Below, piece after piece: positions 49,501 through 63,600 of a stretch of DNA of 64,000 bases. The notes beneath the pieces are model-generated. The model saw only the letters and a list, made by a program, of their open reading frames with translations, did not search any database and was not told the origin of the DNA. Origin of the DNA: Tipula vernalis. Lineage: Eukaryota; Arthropoda; Insecta; Diptera; Tipulidae. Each line of letters opens with the position of its first letter. The first letter of the stretch is position 1. Where the stretch lies: contig OY282558.1 in NCBI GenBank assembly GCA_958295665.1, positions 36,601,045 to 36,665,044 on the forward strand, read 5' to 3'. The position numbers and the translations under genes were made by a program.

Positions 49501-52500
49501 CGAAATCGGAGCACAATTGCAGATTTTCGTTTTTTTATTATGAATTTATGGTCTATAGTTCAGGTGATTTTCCATAAAATTGAATTTTCTACGAAATGTG
49601 TAGAAATATTCGAGCGATCTAAATGCCCGTTGGCATGACAATTACAGGTCTCAGCACCTATTGATAGAGGCATCAATCAAACAAATCGGAGCACAATTGC
49701 AGATTTTCGTTTTTTTATTATGAATTTATGGGCTATAGCTCAGGTGATTTTCCATACAATTGAACTTTCTACGAAATGTGTAGAAATACTCGATCGATCT
49801 AAATGCCCGTTGGCATGATAATTACAGGTCTCAGCACCTATTGATAGAAGCATCAATCATCGAAATCGGAGCACAATTGCAGATTTTCGTTTTTTTATTA
49901 TGAATTTATGGTCAGTTCAGGTGATTTTCCATAAAATTGAATTTTCTACGAAATGTGTAGAAATATTCGAGCGATCTAAATGCCCGTTGGCATGACAATT
50001 ACAGGTCTCAGCACCTATTGATAGAGGCATCAATCATCGAAATCGGAGCACAATTGCAGATTTTCGTTTTTTTATTATGAATTTATGGGCTATAGTTCAG
50101 GTGATTTTCCATACAATTGAACTTTCTACGAAATGTGTAGAAATATTCGATCGATCTACTGATAGAGTCATCAATCAACCAAATCGGAACACAATTGCAG
50201 ATTTTCGTTTTTTATTATGGATTTATGGTCTATAGTTCAGGTGATTTTCCATAATATTGAATTTTCTACGAAATGTGTAGAAATATTCGAGCGATCTAAA
50301 TGCCCGTTGGCATGACAATTACAGGTCTCAGCACCTATTGATAGAGGTATCAATCATCGAAATCGGAGCACAATTGCAGATTTTCGTTTTTTTATTATGA
50401 ATTTATGGGCTATAGTTCAGGTGATTTTCCATACAATTGAACTTTCTACGAAATGTGTAGAAATATTCGATCGATAAACTGATAGAGTCATCAATCAACC
50501 AAATCGGAACACAATTGCAGATTTTCGATTTTTATTATGGATTCATGGTCTATAGTTCAGGTGATTTTCCATAAAATTGAATTTTCTACGAAATGTGTAG
50601 AAATATTCGAGCGATCTAAATGCCCGTTGGCATGACAATTACAGATCTCAGCACCTATTGATAGAGGCATCAATCATCGAAATCGGAGCACAATTGCAGA
50701 TTTTCGTTTTTTTATTATGAATTTATGGGCTATAGTTCAGGTGATTTTCCATACAATTGAACTTTCTACGAAATGTGTAGAAATATTCGATCGATCTACT
50801 GATAGAGTCATCAATCAACCAAATCGGAACACAATTGCAGATTTTCGATTTTTATTATGGATTCATGGTCTATAGTTCAGGTGATTTTCCATAAAATTGA
50901 ATTTATTACGAAATGTGTAGAAATATTCGAGCGATCTAAATGCCCGTTGGCATGATAATTACAGGTCTCAGCACCTATTGATAGAGGCATCAATCATCGA
51001 AATCGGAGCACAATTGCAGATTTTCGTTTTTTTATTATGAATTTATGGTCTATAGTTCAGGTGATTTTCCATAAAATTGAATTTTCTACGAAATGTGTAG
51101 AAATATTCGAGCGATCTAAATGCCCGTTGGCATGACAATTACAGGTCTCAGCACCTATTGATAGAGGCATCAATCAAACAAATCGGAGCACAATTGCAGA
51201 TTTTCGTTTTTTTATTATGAATTTATGGGCTATAGCTCAGGTGATTTTCCATACAATTGAACTTTCTACGAAATGTGTAGAAATACTCGATCGATCTAAA
51301 TGCCCGTTGGCATGATAATTACAGGTCTCAGCACCTATTGATAGAGGCATCAATCATCGAAATCGGAGCACAATTGCAGATTTTCGTTTTTTTATTATGA
51401 ATTTATGGGCTATAGTTCAGGTGATTTTCCATACAATTGAACTTTCTACGAAATGTGTAGAAATATTCGATCGATAAACTGATAGAGTCATCAATCAACC
51501 AAATCGGAACACAATTGCAGATTTTCGTTTTTTATTATGGATTCATGGTCTATAGTTCTGGTGATTTTCCATATTATTGAATTTTCTACGAAATGTGTAG
51601 AAATATTCGAGCGATCTAAATGCCCGTTGGCATGACAATTACAGGTCTCAGCACCTATTGATAGAGGCATCAATCATCGAAATCGGAGCACAATTGCAGA
51701 TTTTCGTTTTTTTATTATGAATTTATGGGCTATAGTTCAGGTGATTTTCCATACAATTGAACTTTCTACGAAATGTGTAGAAATATTCGATCGATCTACT
51801 GATAGAGTCATCAATCAACCAAATCGGAACACAATTGCAGATTTTCGATTTTTATTATGGATTCATGGTCTATAGTTCAGGTGATTTTCCATAAAATTGA
51901 ATTTTCTACGAAATGTGTAGAAATATTCGAGCGATCTAAATGCCCGTTGGCATGACAATTACAGATCTCAGCACCTATTGATAGAGGCATCAATCATCGA
52001 AATCGGAGCACAATTGCAGATTTTCGTTTTTTTATTATGAATTTATGGGCTATAGTTCAGGTGATTTTCCATACAATTGAACTTTCTACGAAATGTGTAG
52101 AAATATTCGATCGATCTACTGATAGAGTCATCAATCAACCAAATCGGAACACAATTGCAGATTTTCGATTTTTATTATGGATTCATGGTCTATAGTTCAG
52201 GTGATTTTCCATAAAATTGAATTTATTACGAAATGTGTAGAAATATTCGAGCGATCTAAATGCCCGTTGGCATTATAATTACAGGTCTCAGCACCTATTG
52301 ATAGAGGCATCAATCATCGAAATCGGAGCACAATTGCAGATTTTCGTTTTTTTATTATGAATTTATGGTCTATAGTTCAGGTGATTTTCCATAAAATTGA
52401 ATTTTCTACGAAATGTGTAGAAATATTCGAGCGATCTAAATGCCCGTTGGCATGACAATTACAGGTCTCAGCACCTATTGATAGAGGCATCAATCAAACA

Positions 52501-52717
52501 AATCGGAGCACAATTGCAGATTTTCGTTTTTTTATTATGAATTTATGGGCTATAGCTCAGGTGATTTTCCATACAATTGAACTTTCTACGAAATGTGTAG
52601 AAATACTCGATCGATCTAAATGCCCGTTGGCATGATAATTACAGGTCTCAGCACCTATTGATAGAGGCATCAATCATCGAAATCGGAGCACAATTGCAGA
52701 TTTTCGTTTTTTTATTA
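46560..52717. repeat. 2817-bp tandem higher-order repeat
   Basis: Blocks from about 46.6-49.9 kb recur about 2817 bp to the right. Shared private variants include TGGATTTATGG with CCATAATATTG (47401 and 50218), the TAGTTCTGG/ATATTATTG monomer (48740 and 51557) and AATCAAACAAATC. The copies differ at scattered bases, for example GATAGAAGC at 49850 against GATAGAGGC at 52667. Ends are approximate. Confidence 0.75.
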
Positions 52718-55700
52718 TGAATTTATGGGCTATAGTTCAGGTGATTTTCCATACAATTGAACTTTCTACGAAATGTGTAGAAATATTCGATCGATAAACT
52801 CATAGAGTCATCAATCAACCAAATCGGAACACAATTGCAGATTTTCGTTTTTTATTATGGATTCATGGTCTATAGTTCTGGTGATTTTCCATATTATTGA
52901 ATTTTCTACGAAATGTGTAGAAATATTCGAGCGATCTAAATGCCCGTTGGCATGATAATTACAGGTCTCAGCACCTATTGATAGAGGCATCAATCATCGA
53001 AATCGGAGCACAATTGCAGATTTTCGTTTTTTTATTATGAATTTATGGTCAGTTCAGGTGATTTTCCATAAAATTGAATTTTCTACGAAATGTGTAGAAA
53101 TATTCGAGCGATCTAAATGCCCGTTGGCATGACAATTACAGGTCTCAGCACCTATTGATAGAGGCATCAATCATCGAAATCGGAGCACAATTGCAGATTT
53201 TCGTTTTTTTATTATGAATTTATGGGCTATAGTTCAGGTGATTTTCCATACAATTGAACTTTCTACGAAATGTGTAGAAATATTCGATCGATCTACTGAT
53301 AGAGTCATCAATCAAACAAATCGGAACACAATTGCAGATTTTCGTTTTTTATTATGGATTCATGGTCTATAGTTCAGGTGATTTTCCATACAATTGAACT
53401 TTCTACGAAATGTGTAGAAATATTCGATCGATAAACTGATAGAGTCATCAATCAACCAAATCGGAACACAATTGCAGATTTTCGATTTTTATTATGGATT
53501 CATGGTCTATAGTTCAGGTGATTTTCCATAAAATTGAATTTATTACGAAATGTGTAGAAATATTCGAGCGATCTAAATGCCCGTTGGCATGATAATTACA
53601 GGTCTCAGCACCTATTGATAGAGGCATCAATCATCGAAATCGGAGCACAATTGCAGATTTTCGTTTTTTTATTATGAATTTATGGTCAGTTCAGGTGATT
53701 TTCCATAAAATTGAATTTTCTACGAAATGTGTAGAAATATTCGAGCGATCTAAATGCCCGTTGGCATGACAATTACAGGTCTCAACACCTATTGATAGAG
53801 GCATCAATCATCGAAATCGGAGCACAATTGCAGATTTTCGTTTTTTTATTATGAATTTATGGGCTATAGTTCAGGTGATTTTCCATACAATTGAACTTTC
53901 TACGAAATGTGTAGAAATATTCGATCGATCTACTGATAGAGTCATCAATCAACCAAATCGGAACACAATTGCAGATTTTCGTTTTTTATTATGGATTCAT
54001 GGTCTATAGTTCAGGTGATTTTCCATAAAATTGAATTTATTACGAAATGTGTAGAAATATTCGAGCGATCTAAATGCCCGTTGGCATGATAATTACAGGT
54101 CTCAGCACCTATTGATAGAGGCATCAATCATCGAAATCGGAGCACAATTGCAGATTTTCGTTTTTTTATTATGAATTTATGGTCTATAGTTCAGGTGATT
54201 TTCCATAAAATTGAATTTTCTACGAAATGTGTAGAAATATTCGAGCGATCTAAATGCCCGTTGGCATGACAATTACAGATCTCAGCACCTATTGATAGAG
54301 GCATCAATCATCGAAATCGGAGCACAATTGCAGATTTTCGTTTTTTTATTATGAATTTATGGGCTATAGTTCAGGTGATTTTCCATACAATTGAACTTTC
54401 TACGAAATGTGTAGAAATATTCGATCGATCTACTGATAGAGTCATCAATCAACCAAATCGGAACACAATTGCAGATTTTCGATTTTTATTATGGATTCAT
54501 GGTCTATAGTTCAGGTGATTTTCCATAAAATTGAATTTATTACGAAATGTGTAGAAATATTCGAGCGATCTAAATGCCCGTTGGCATGATAATTACAGGT
54601 CTCAGCACCTATTGATAGAGGCATCAATCATCGAAATCGGAGCACAATTGCAGATTTTCGTTTTTTTATTATGAATTTATGGTCTATAGTTCATGTGATT
54701 TTCCATAAAATTGAATTTTCTACGAAATGTGTAGAAATATTCGAGCGATCTAAATGCCCGTTGGCATGACAATTACAGGTCTCAGCACCTATTGATAGAG
54801 GCATCAATCAAACAAATCGGAGCACAATTGCAGATTTTCGTTTTTTTATTATGAATTTATGGGCTATAGTTCAGGTGATTTTCCATACAATTGAACTTTC
54901 TACGAAATGTGTAGAAATATTCGATCGATCTACTGATAGAGTCATCAATCAACCAAATCGGAACACAATTGCAGATTTTCGTTTTTTTATTATGAATTTA
55001 TGGTCTATAGTTCAGGTGATTTTCCATAAAATTGAATTTATTACGAAATGTGTAGAAATATTCGAGCGATCTAAATGCCCGTTGGCATGATAATTACAGG
55101 TCTCAGCACCTATTGATAGAGGCATCAATCATCGAAATCGGAGCACAATTGCAGATTTTCGTTTTTTTATTATGAATTTATGGTCTATAGTTCAGGTGAT
55201 TTTCCATAAAATTGAATTTTCTACGAAATGTGTAGAAATATTCGAGCGATCTAAATGCCCGTTGGCATGACAATTACAGGTCTCAGCACCTATTGATAGA
55301 GGCATCAATCAAACAAATCGGAGCACAATTGCAGATTTTCGTTTTTTTATTATGAATTTATGGGCTATAGTTCAGGTGATTTTCCATACAATTGAACTTT
55401 CTACGAAATGTGTAGAAATACTCGATCGATCTAAATGCCCGTTGGCATGATAATTACAGGTCTCAGCACCTATTGATAGAAGCATCAATCATCGAAATCG
55501 GAGCACAATTGCAGATTTTCGTTTTTTTATTATGAATTTATGGTCAGTTCAGGTGATTTTCCATAAAATTGAATTTTCTACGAAATGTGTAGAAATATTC
55601 GAGCGATCTAAATGCCCGTTGGCATGACAATTACAGGTCTCAGCACCTATTGATAGAGGCATCAATCATCGAAATCGGAGCACAATTGCAGATTTTCGTT

Positions 55701-56206
55701 TTTTTATTATGAATTTATGGGCTATAGTTCAGGTGATTTTCCATACAATTGAACTTTCTACGAAATGTGTAGAAATATTCGATCGATCTACTGATAGAGT
55801 CATCAATCAACCAAATCGGAACACAATTGCAGATTTTCGTTTTTTATTATGGATTTATGGTCTATAGTTCAGGTGATTTTCCATAATATTGAATTTTCTA
55901 CGAAATGTGTAGAAATATTCGAGCGATCTAAATGCCCGTTGGCATGACAATTACAGGTCTCAGCACCTATTGATAGAGGTATCAATCATCGAAATCGGAG
56001 CACAATTGCAGATTTTCGTTTTTTTATTATGAATTTATGGGCTATAGTTCAGGTGATTTTCCATACAATTGAACTTTCTACGAAATGTGTAGAAATATTC
56101 GATCGATAAACTGATAGAGTCATCAATCAACCAAATCGGAACACAATTGCAGATTTTCGATTTTTATTATGGATTCATGGTCTATAGTTCAGGTGATTTT
56201 CCATAA
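50650..56206. repeat. Uninterrupted copy of the satellite segment around the insertion
   Basis: The left flank of the retrotransposon (about 29.24-31.58 kb) matches this block at +21408. The right flank (44540 to about 47757) matches it at +8449. Both offsets meet at 52988/52989, exactly the insertion point. So about 5.5 kb of satellite exists twice, once with and once without the element. Matching private variants include GATCGATAAACTCATAGAG at the site and TATGGTCAGTTCAGG just after it. Confidence 0.8.
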
Positions 56207-56599
56207 AATTGAATTTATTACGAAATGTGTAGAAATATTCGAGCGATCTAAATGCCCGTTGGCATGATAATTACAGGTCTCAGCACCTATTGATAGAGGC
56301 ATCAATCATCGAAATCGGAGCACAATTGCAGATTTTCGTTTTTTTATTATGAATTTATGGTCTATAGTTCAGGTGATTTTCCATAAAATTGAATTTTCTA
56401 CGAAATGTGTAGAAATATTCGAGCGATCTACTGATAGAGTCATCAATCAACCAAATCGGAACACAATTGCAGATTTTCGTTTTTTATTATGGATTCATGG
56501 TCTATAGTTCAGGTGATTTTCCATAAAATTGAATTTTCTACGAAATGTGTAGAAATATTCGAGCGATCTAAATGCCCGTTGGCATGATAATTACAGGTC

Positions 56600-59250
56600 T
56601 CAGCACCTATTGATAGAGGCATCAATCATCGAAATCGAAGCACAATTGCAGATTTTCGTTTTTTTATTATGAATTTATGGGCTATAGTTCAGGTGATTTT
56701 CCATACAATTGAACTTTCTACGAAATGTGTAGAAATATTCGATCGATCTACTGATAGAGTCATCAATCAACCAAATCGGAACACAATTGCAGATTTTCGT
56801 TTTTTATTATGGATTTATGGTCTATAGTTCAGGTGATTTTCCATAAAATTGAATTTTCTACGAAATGTGTAGAAATATTCGAGCGATCTAAATGCCCGTT
56901 GGCATGACAATTACAGGTCTCAGCACCTATTGATAGAGGTATCAATCATCGAAATCGGAGCACAATTGCAGATTTTCGTTTTTTTATTATGAATTTATGG
57001 GCTATAGTTCAGGTGATTTTCCATACAATTGAACTTTCTACGAAATGTGTAGAAATATTCGATCGATCTACTGATAGAGTCATCAATCAACCAAATCGGA
57101 ACACAATTGCAGATTTTCGTTTTTTATTATGGATTTATGGTCTATAGTTCAGGTGATTTTCCATAATATTGAATTTTCTACGAAATGTGTAGAAATATTC
57201 GAGCGATCTAAATGCCCGTTGGCATGACAATTACAGGTCTCAGCACCTGTTGATAGAGGCATCAATCATCGAAATCGGAGCACAATTGCAGATTTTCGTT
57301 TTTTTATTATGAATTTATGGGCTATAGTTCAGGTGATTTTCCATAAAATTGAATTTTCTACGAAATGTGTAGAAATATTCGAGCGATCTACTGATAGAGT
57401 CATCAATCAACCAAATCGGAACACAATTGCAGATTTTCGTTTTTTATTATGGATTCATGGTCTATAGTTCAGGTGATTTTCCATAAAATTGAATTTTCTA
57501 CGAAATGTGTAGAAATATTCGAGCGATCTAAATGCCCGTTGGCATGACAATTACAGATCTCAGCACCTATTGATAGAGGCATCAATCATCGAAATCGGAG
57601 CACAATTGCAGATTTTCGTTTTTTTATTATGAATTTATGGGCTATAGTTCAGGTGATTTTCCATACAATTGAACTTTCTACGAAATGTGTAGAAATATTC
57701 GATCGATAAACTGATAGAGTCATCAATCAACCAAATCGGAACACAATTGCAGATTTTCGATTTTTATTATGGATTCATGGTCTATAGTTCAGGTGATTTT
57801 CCATAAAATTGAATTTATTACGAAATGTGTAGAAATATTCGAGCGATCTAAATGCCCGTTGGCATGATAATTACAGGTCTCAGCACCTATTGATAGAGGC
57901 ATCAATCATCGAAATCGGAGCACAATTGCAGATTTTCGTTTTTTTATTATGAATTTATGGTCTATAGTTCAGGTGATTTTCCATAAAATTGAATTTTCTA
58001 CGAAATGTGTAGAAATATTCGAGCGATCTACTGATAGAGTCATCAATCAACCAAATCGGAACACAATTGCAGATTTTCGTTTTTTATTATGGATTCATGG
58101 TCTATAGTTCAGGTGATTTTCCATAAAATTGAATTTTCTACGAAATGTGTAGAAATATTCGAGCGATCTAAATGCCCGTTGGCATGATAATTACAGGTCT
58201 CAGCACCTATTGATAGAGGCATCAATCATCGAAATCGAAGCACAATTGCAGATTTTCGTTTTTTTATTATGAATTTATGGGCTATAGTTCAGGTGATTTT
58301 CCATACAATTGAACTTTCTACGAAATGTGTAGAAATATTCGATCGATCTACTGATAGAGTCATCAATCAACCAAATCGGAACACAATTGCAGATTTTCGT
58401 TTTTTATTATGGATTTATGGTCTATAGTTCAGGTGATTTTCCATAAAATTGAATTTTCTACGAAATGTGTAGAAATATTCGAGCGATCTAAATGCCCGTT
58501 GGCATGACAATTACAGGTCTCAGCACCTATTGATAGAGGTATCAATCATCGAAATCGGAGCACAATTGCAGATTTTCGTTTTTTTATTATGAATTTATGG
58601 GCTATAGTTCAGGTGATTTTCCATACAATTGAACTTTCTACGAAATGTGTAGAAATATTCGATCGATAAACTGATAGAGTCATCAATCAACCAAATCGGA
58701 ACACAATTGCAGATTTTCGATTTTTATTATGGATTCATGGTCTATAGTTCAGGTGATTTTCCATAAAATTGAATTTATTACGAAATGTGTAGAAATATTC
58801 GAGCGATCTAAATGCCCGTTGGCATGATAATTACAGGTCTCAGCACCTATTGATAGAGGCATCAATCATCGAAATCGGAGCACAATTGCAGATTTTCGTT
58901 TTTTTATTATGAATTTATGGTCTATAGTTCAGGTGATTTTCCATAAAATTGAATTTTCTACGAAATGTGTAGAAATATTCGAGCGATCTACTGATAGAGT
59001 CATCAATCAACCAAATCGGAACACAATTGCAGATTTTCGTTTTTTATTATGGATTCATGGTCTATAGTTCAGGTGATTTTCCATAAAATTGAATTTTCTA
59101 CGAAATGTGTAGAAATATTCGAGCGATCTAAATGCCCGTTGGCATGATAATTACAGGTCTCAGCACCTATTGATAGAGGCATCAATCATCGAAATCGAAG
59201 CACAATTGCAGATTTTCGTTTTTTTATTATGAATTTATGGGCTATAGTTC
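56600..59250. repeat. 960-bp (three-dimer) satellite repeats
   Basis: The private variant GAAATCGAAGCAC occurs near 56633, 58233 and 59193, with steps of 1600 and 960 bp, both multiples of the 320-bp dimer. Neighbouring monomers share hybrid type GAGCGATCTACTGATAG, in which a long-type front is joined to a short-type back. Confidence 0.7.
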
Positions 59251-61499
59251 AGGTGATTTTCCATACAATTGAACTTTCTACGAAATGTGTAGAAATATTC
59301 GAGCGATCTAAATGCCCGTTGGCATGACAATTACAGGTCTCAGCACCTATTGATAGAGGTATCAATCATCGAAATCGGAGCACAATTGCAGATTTTCGTT
59401 TTTTTATTATGAATTTATGGGCTATAGTTCAGGTGATTTTCCATACAATTGAACTTTCTACGAAATGTGTAGAAATATTCGAGCGATCTACTGATAGAGT
59501 CATCAATCAACCAAATCGGAACACAATTGCAGATTTTCGTTTTTTATTATGGATTCATGGTCTATAGTTCAGGTGATTTTCCATAAAATTGAATTTTCTA
59601 CGAAATGTGTAGAAATATTCGAGCGATCTAAATGCCCGTTGGCATGACAATTACAGATCTCAGCACCTATTGATAGAGGCATCAATCATCGAAATCGGAG
59701 CACAATTGCAGATTTTCGTTTTTTTATTATGAATTTATGGGCTATAGTTCAGGTGATTTTCCATACAATTGAACTTTCTACGAAATGTGTAGAAATATTC
59801 GATCGATCTACTGATAGAGTCATCAATCAACCAAATCGGAACACAATTGCAGATTTTCGTTTTTTATTATGGATTCATGGTCTATAGTTCAGGTGATTTT
59901 CCATAAAATTGAATTTATTACGAAATGTGTAGAAATATTCGAGCGATCTAAATGCCCGTTGGCATGATAATTACAGGTCTCAGCACCTATTGATAGAGGT
60001 ATCAATCATTGAAATCGGAGCACAATTGCAGATTTTCGTTTTTTTATTATGAATTTATGGGCTAAGTTCAGGTGATTTTCCATACAATTGAACTTTCTAC
60101 GAAATGTGTAGAAATATTCGGTCGATCTACTGATAGAGTCATCAATCAAACAAATCGGAACACAATTGCAGATTTTCGTTTTTTATTATGGATTCATGGT
60201 CTACAGTTCAGGTGATTTTCCATAATATTGAATTTTCTACGAAATGTGTAGAAATATTCGAGAGATCTAAATGCCCGTTGGCATGACAATTACAGATCTC
60301 AGCACCTATTGATAGAGGCATCAATCATCGAAATCGGAGCACAATTGCAGATTTTCGTTTTTTTATTATGAATTTATGGGCAGTTCAGGTGATTTTCCAT
60401 AAAATTGAATTTTCTACGAAATGTGTAGAAATATTCGAGCGATCTACTGATAGAGTCATCAATCAACCAAATCGGAGCACAATTGCAGATTTTCGTTTTT
60501 TTATTATGAATTTATGGTCAGTTCAGGTGATTTTCCATAAAATTGAATTTTCTACGAAATGTGTAGAAATATTCGAGCGATCTAAATGCCCGTTGGCATG
60601 ACAATTACAGGTCTCAGCACCTATTGATAGAGGCATCAATCATCGAAATCGGAGCACAATTGCAGATTTTCGTTTTTTTATTATGAATTTATGGGCTATA
60701 GTTCAGGTGATTTTCCATACAATTGAACTTTCTACGAAATGTGTAGAAATATTCGATCGATCTACTGATAGAGTCATCAATCAACCAAATCGGAACACAA
60801 TTGCAGATTTTCGTTTTTTATTATGGATTCATGGTCTATAGTTCAGGTGATTTTCCATACAATTGAACTTTCTACGAAATGTGTAGAAATATTCGATCGA
60901 TAAACTGATAGAGTCATCAATCAACCAAATCGGAACACAATTGCAGATTTTCGATTTTTATTATGGATTCATGGTCTATAGTTCAGGTGATTTTCCATAA
61001 AATTGAATTTATTACGAAATGTGTAGAAATATTCGAGCGATCTAAATGCCCGTTGGCATGATAATTACAGGTCTCAGCACCTATTGATAGAGGCATCAAT
61101 CATCGAAATCGGAGCACAATTGCAGATTTTCGTTTTTTTATTATGGATTCATGGTCTATAGTTCAGGTGATTTTCCATAATATTGAATTTTCTACGAAAT
61201 GTGTAGAAATATTCGAGCGATCTAAATGCCCGTTGGCATGACAATTACAGGTCTCAGCACCTATTGATAGAGGCATCAATCATCGAAATCGGAGCACAAT
61301 TGCAGATTTTCGTTTTTTTATTATGAATTTATGGGCTAGTTCAGGTGATTTTCCATACAATTGAACTTTCCACGAAATGTGTAGAAATATTTGATCGATC
61401 TACTGATAGAGTCATCAATCAACCAAATCGGAACACAATTGCAGATTTTCGTTTTTTATTATGGATTCATGGTCTATAGTTCAGGTGATTTTCCATAAA

Positions 61500-63600
61500 A
61501 TTGAATTTTCTACGAAATGTGTAGAAATATTCGAGCGATCTAAATGCCCGTTGGCATGATAATTACAGGTCTCAGCACCTATTGATAGAGGCATCAATCA
61601 TCGAAATCGGAGCACAATTGCAGATTTTCGTTTTTTTATTATGAATTTATGGGCTATAGTTCAGGTGATTTTCCATACAATTGAACTTTCTACGAAATGT
61701 GTAGAAATATTCGATCGATCTACTGATAGAGTCATCAATCAACCAAATCGGAACACAATTGCAGATTTTCGTTTTTTATTATGGATTCATGGTCTATAGT
61801 TCAGGTGACTTTCCATAAAATTGAATTTTCTACGAAATGTGTAGAAATATTCGAGCGATCTAAATGCCCGTTGGCATGACAATTACAGGTCTCAGCACCT
61901 ATTGATAGAGGCATCAATCATCGAAATCGGAGCACAATTGCAGATTTTCGTTTTTTTATTATGAATTTATGGGCTATAGTTCAGGTGATTTTCCATACAA
62001 TTGAACTTTCTACGAAATGTGTAGAAATATTCGATCGATCTACTGATAGAGTCATCAATCAACAAAATCGGAACACAATTGCAGATTTTCGTTTTTTATT
62101 ATGGATTCATGGTCTATAGTTCAGGTGATTTTCCATAAAATTGAATTTTCTACGAAATGTGTAGAAATATTCGAGCGATCTAAATGCCCGTTGGCATGAT
62201 AATTACAGGTCTCAGCACCTATTGATAGAGGCATCAATCATCGAAATCGGAGCACAATTGCAGATTTTCGTTTTTTTATTATGGATTTATGGTCTTCAGG
62301 TGATTTTCCATAATATTGAATTTTCTACGAAATGTGTAGAAACATTCGAGCGATCTAAATGCCCGTTGGCATGACAATTACAGGTCTCAGCACCTATTGA
62401 TAGAGGCATCAATCATCGAAATCGGAGCACAATTGCAGATTTTGGTTTTTTTATTATGAATTTATGGGCTATAGTTCAGGTGATTTTCCATACAATTGAA
62501 CTTTCTACGAAATGTGTAGAAATATTCGATCGATCTACTGATAGAGTCATCAATCAACAAAATCGGAACACAATTGCAGATTTTCGTTTTTTATTATGGA
62601 TTAATGGTCTATAGTTCAGGTGATTTTCCATAAAATTGAATTTTCTACGAAATGTGTAGAAATATTCGAGCGATCTAAATGCCCGTTGGCATGATAATTA
62701 CAGGTCTCAGCACCTATTGATAGAGGCATCAATCATCGAAATCGGAGCACAATTGCAGATTTTCGTTTTTTTATTATGAATTTATGGGCTATAGTTCAGG
62801 TGATTTTCCATACAATTGAACTTTCTACGAAATGTGTAGAAATATTCGATCGATCTACTGATAGAGTCATCAATCAACCAAATCGGAACACAATTGCAGA
62901 TTTTCGTTTTTTATTATGGATTCATGGTCTATAGTTCAGGTGACTTTCCATAAAATTGAATTTTCTACGAAATGTGTAGAAATATTCGAGCGATCTAAAT
63001 GCCCGTTGGCATGACAATTACAGGTCTCAGCACCTATTGATAGAGGCATCAATCATCGAAATCGGAGCACAATTGCAGATTTTCGTTTTTTTATTATGAA
63101 TTTATGGGCTATAGTTCAGGTGATTTTCCATACAATTGAACTTTCTACGAAATGTGTAGAAATATTCGATCGATCTACTGATAGAGTCATCAATCAACAA
63201 AATCGGAACACAATTGCAGATTTTCGTTTTTTATTATGGATTCATGGTCTATAGTTCAGGTGATTTTCCATAAAATTGAATTTTCTACGAAATGTGTAGA
63301 AATATTCGAGCGATCTAAATGCCCGTTGGCATGATAATTACAGGTCTCAGCACCTATTGATAGAGGCATCAATCATCGAAATCGGAGCACAATTGCAGAT
63401 TTTCGTTTTTTTATTATGGATTTATGGTCTTCAGGTGATTTTCCATAATATTGAATTTTCTACGAAATGTGTAGAAACATTCGAGCGATCTAAATGCCCG
63501 TTGGCATGACAATTACAGGTCTCAGCACCTATTGATAGAGGCATCAATCATCGAAATCGGAGCACAATTGCAGATTTTGGTTTTTTTATTATGAATTTAT
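61500..63600. repeat. 1135-bp tandem duplication inside the satellite
   Basis: Several private variants recur at exactly 1135 bp: GTGACTTTCC (61805 and 62940), GGTCTTCAGG (62291 and 63426), GAAACATTCG (about 62340 and 63475) and GATTTTGGTTT (about 62439 and 63574). Block ends are approximate. Confidence 0.8.
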
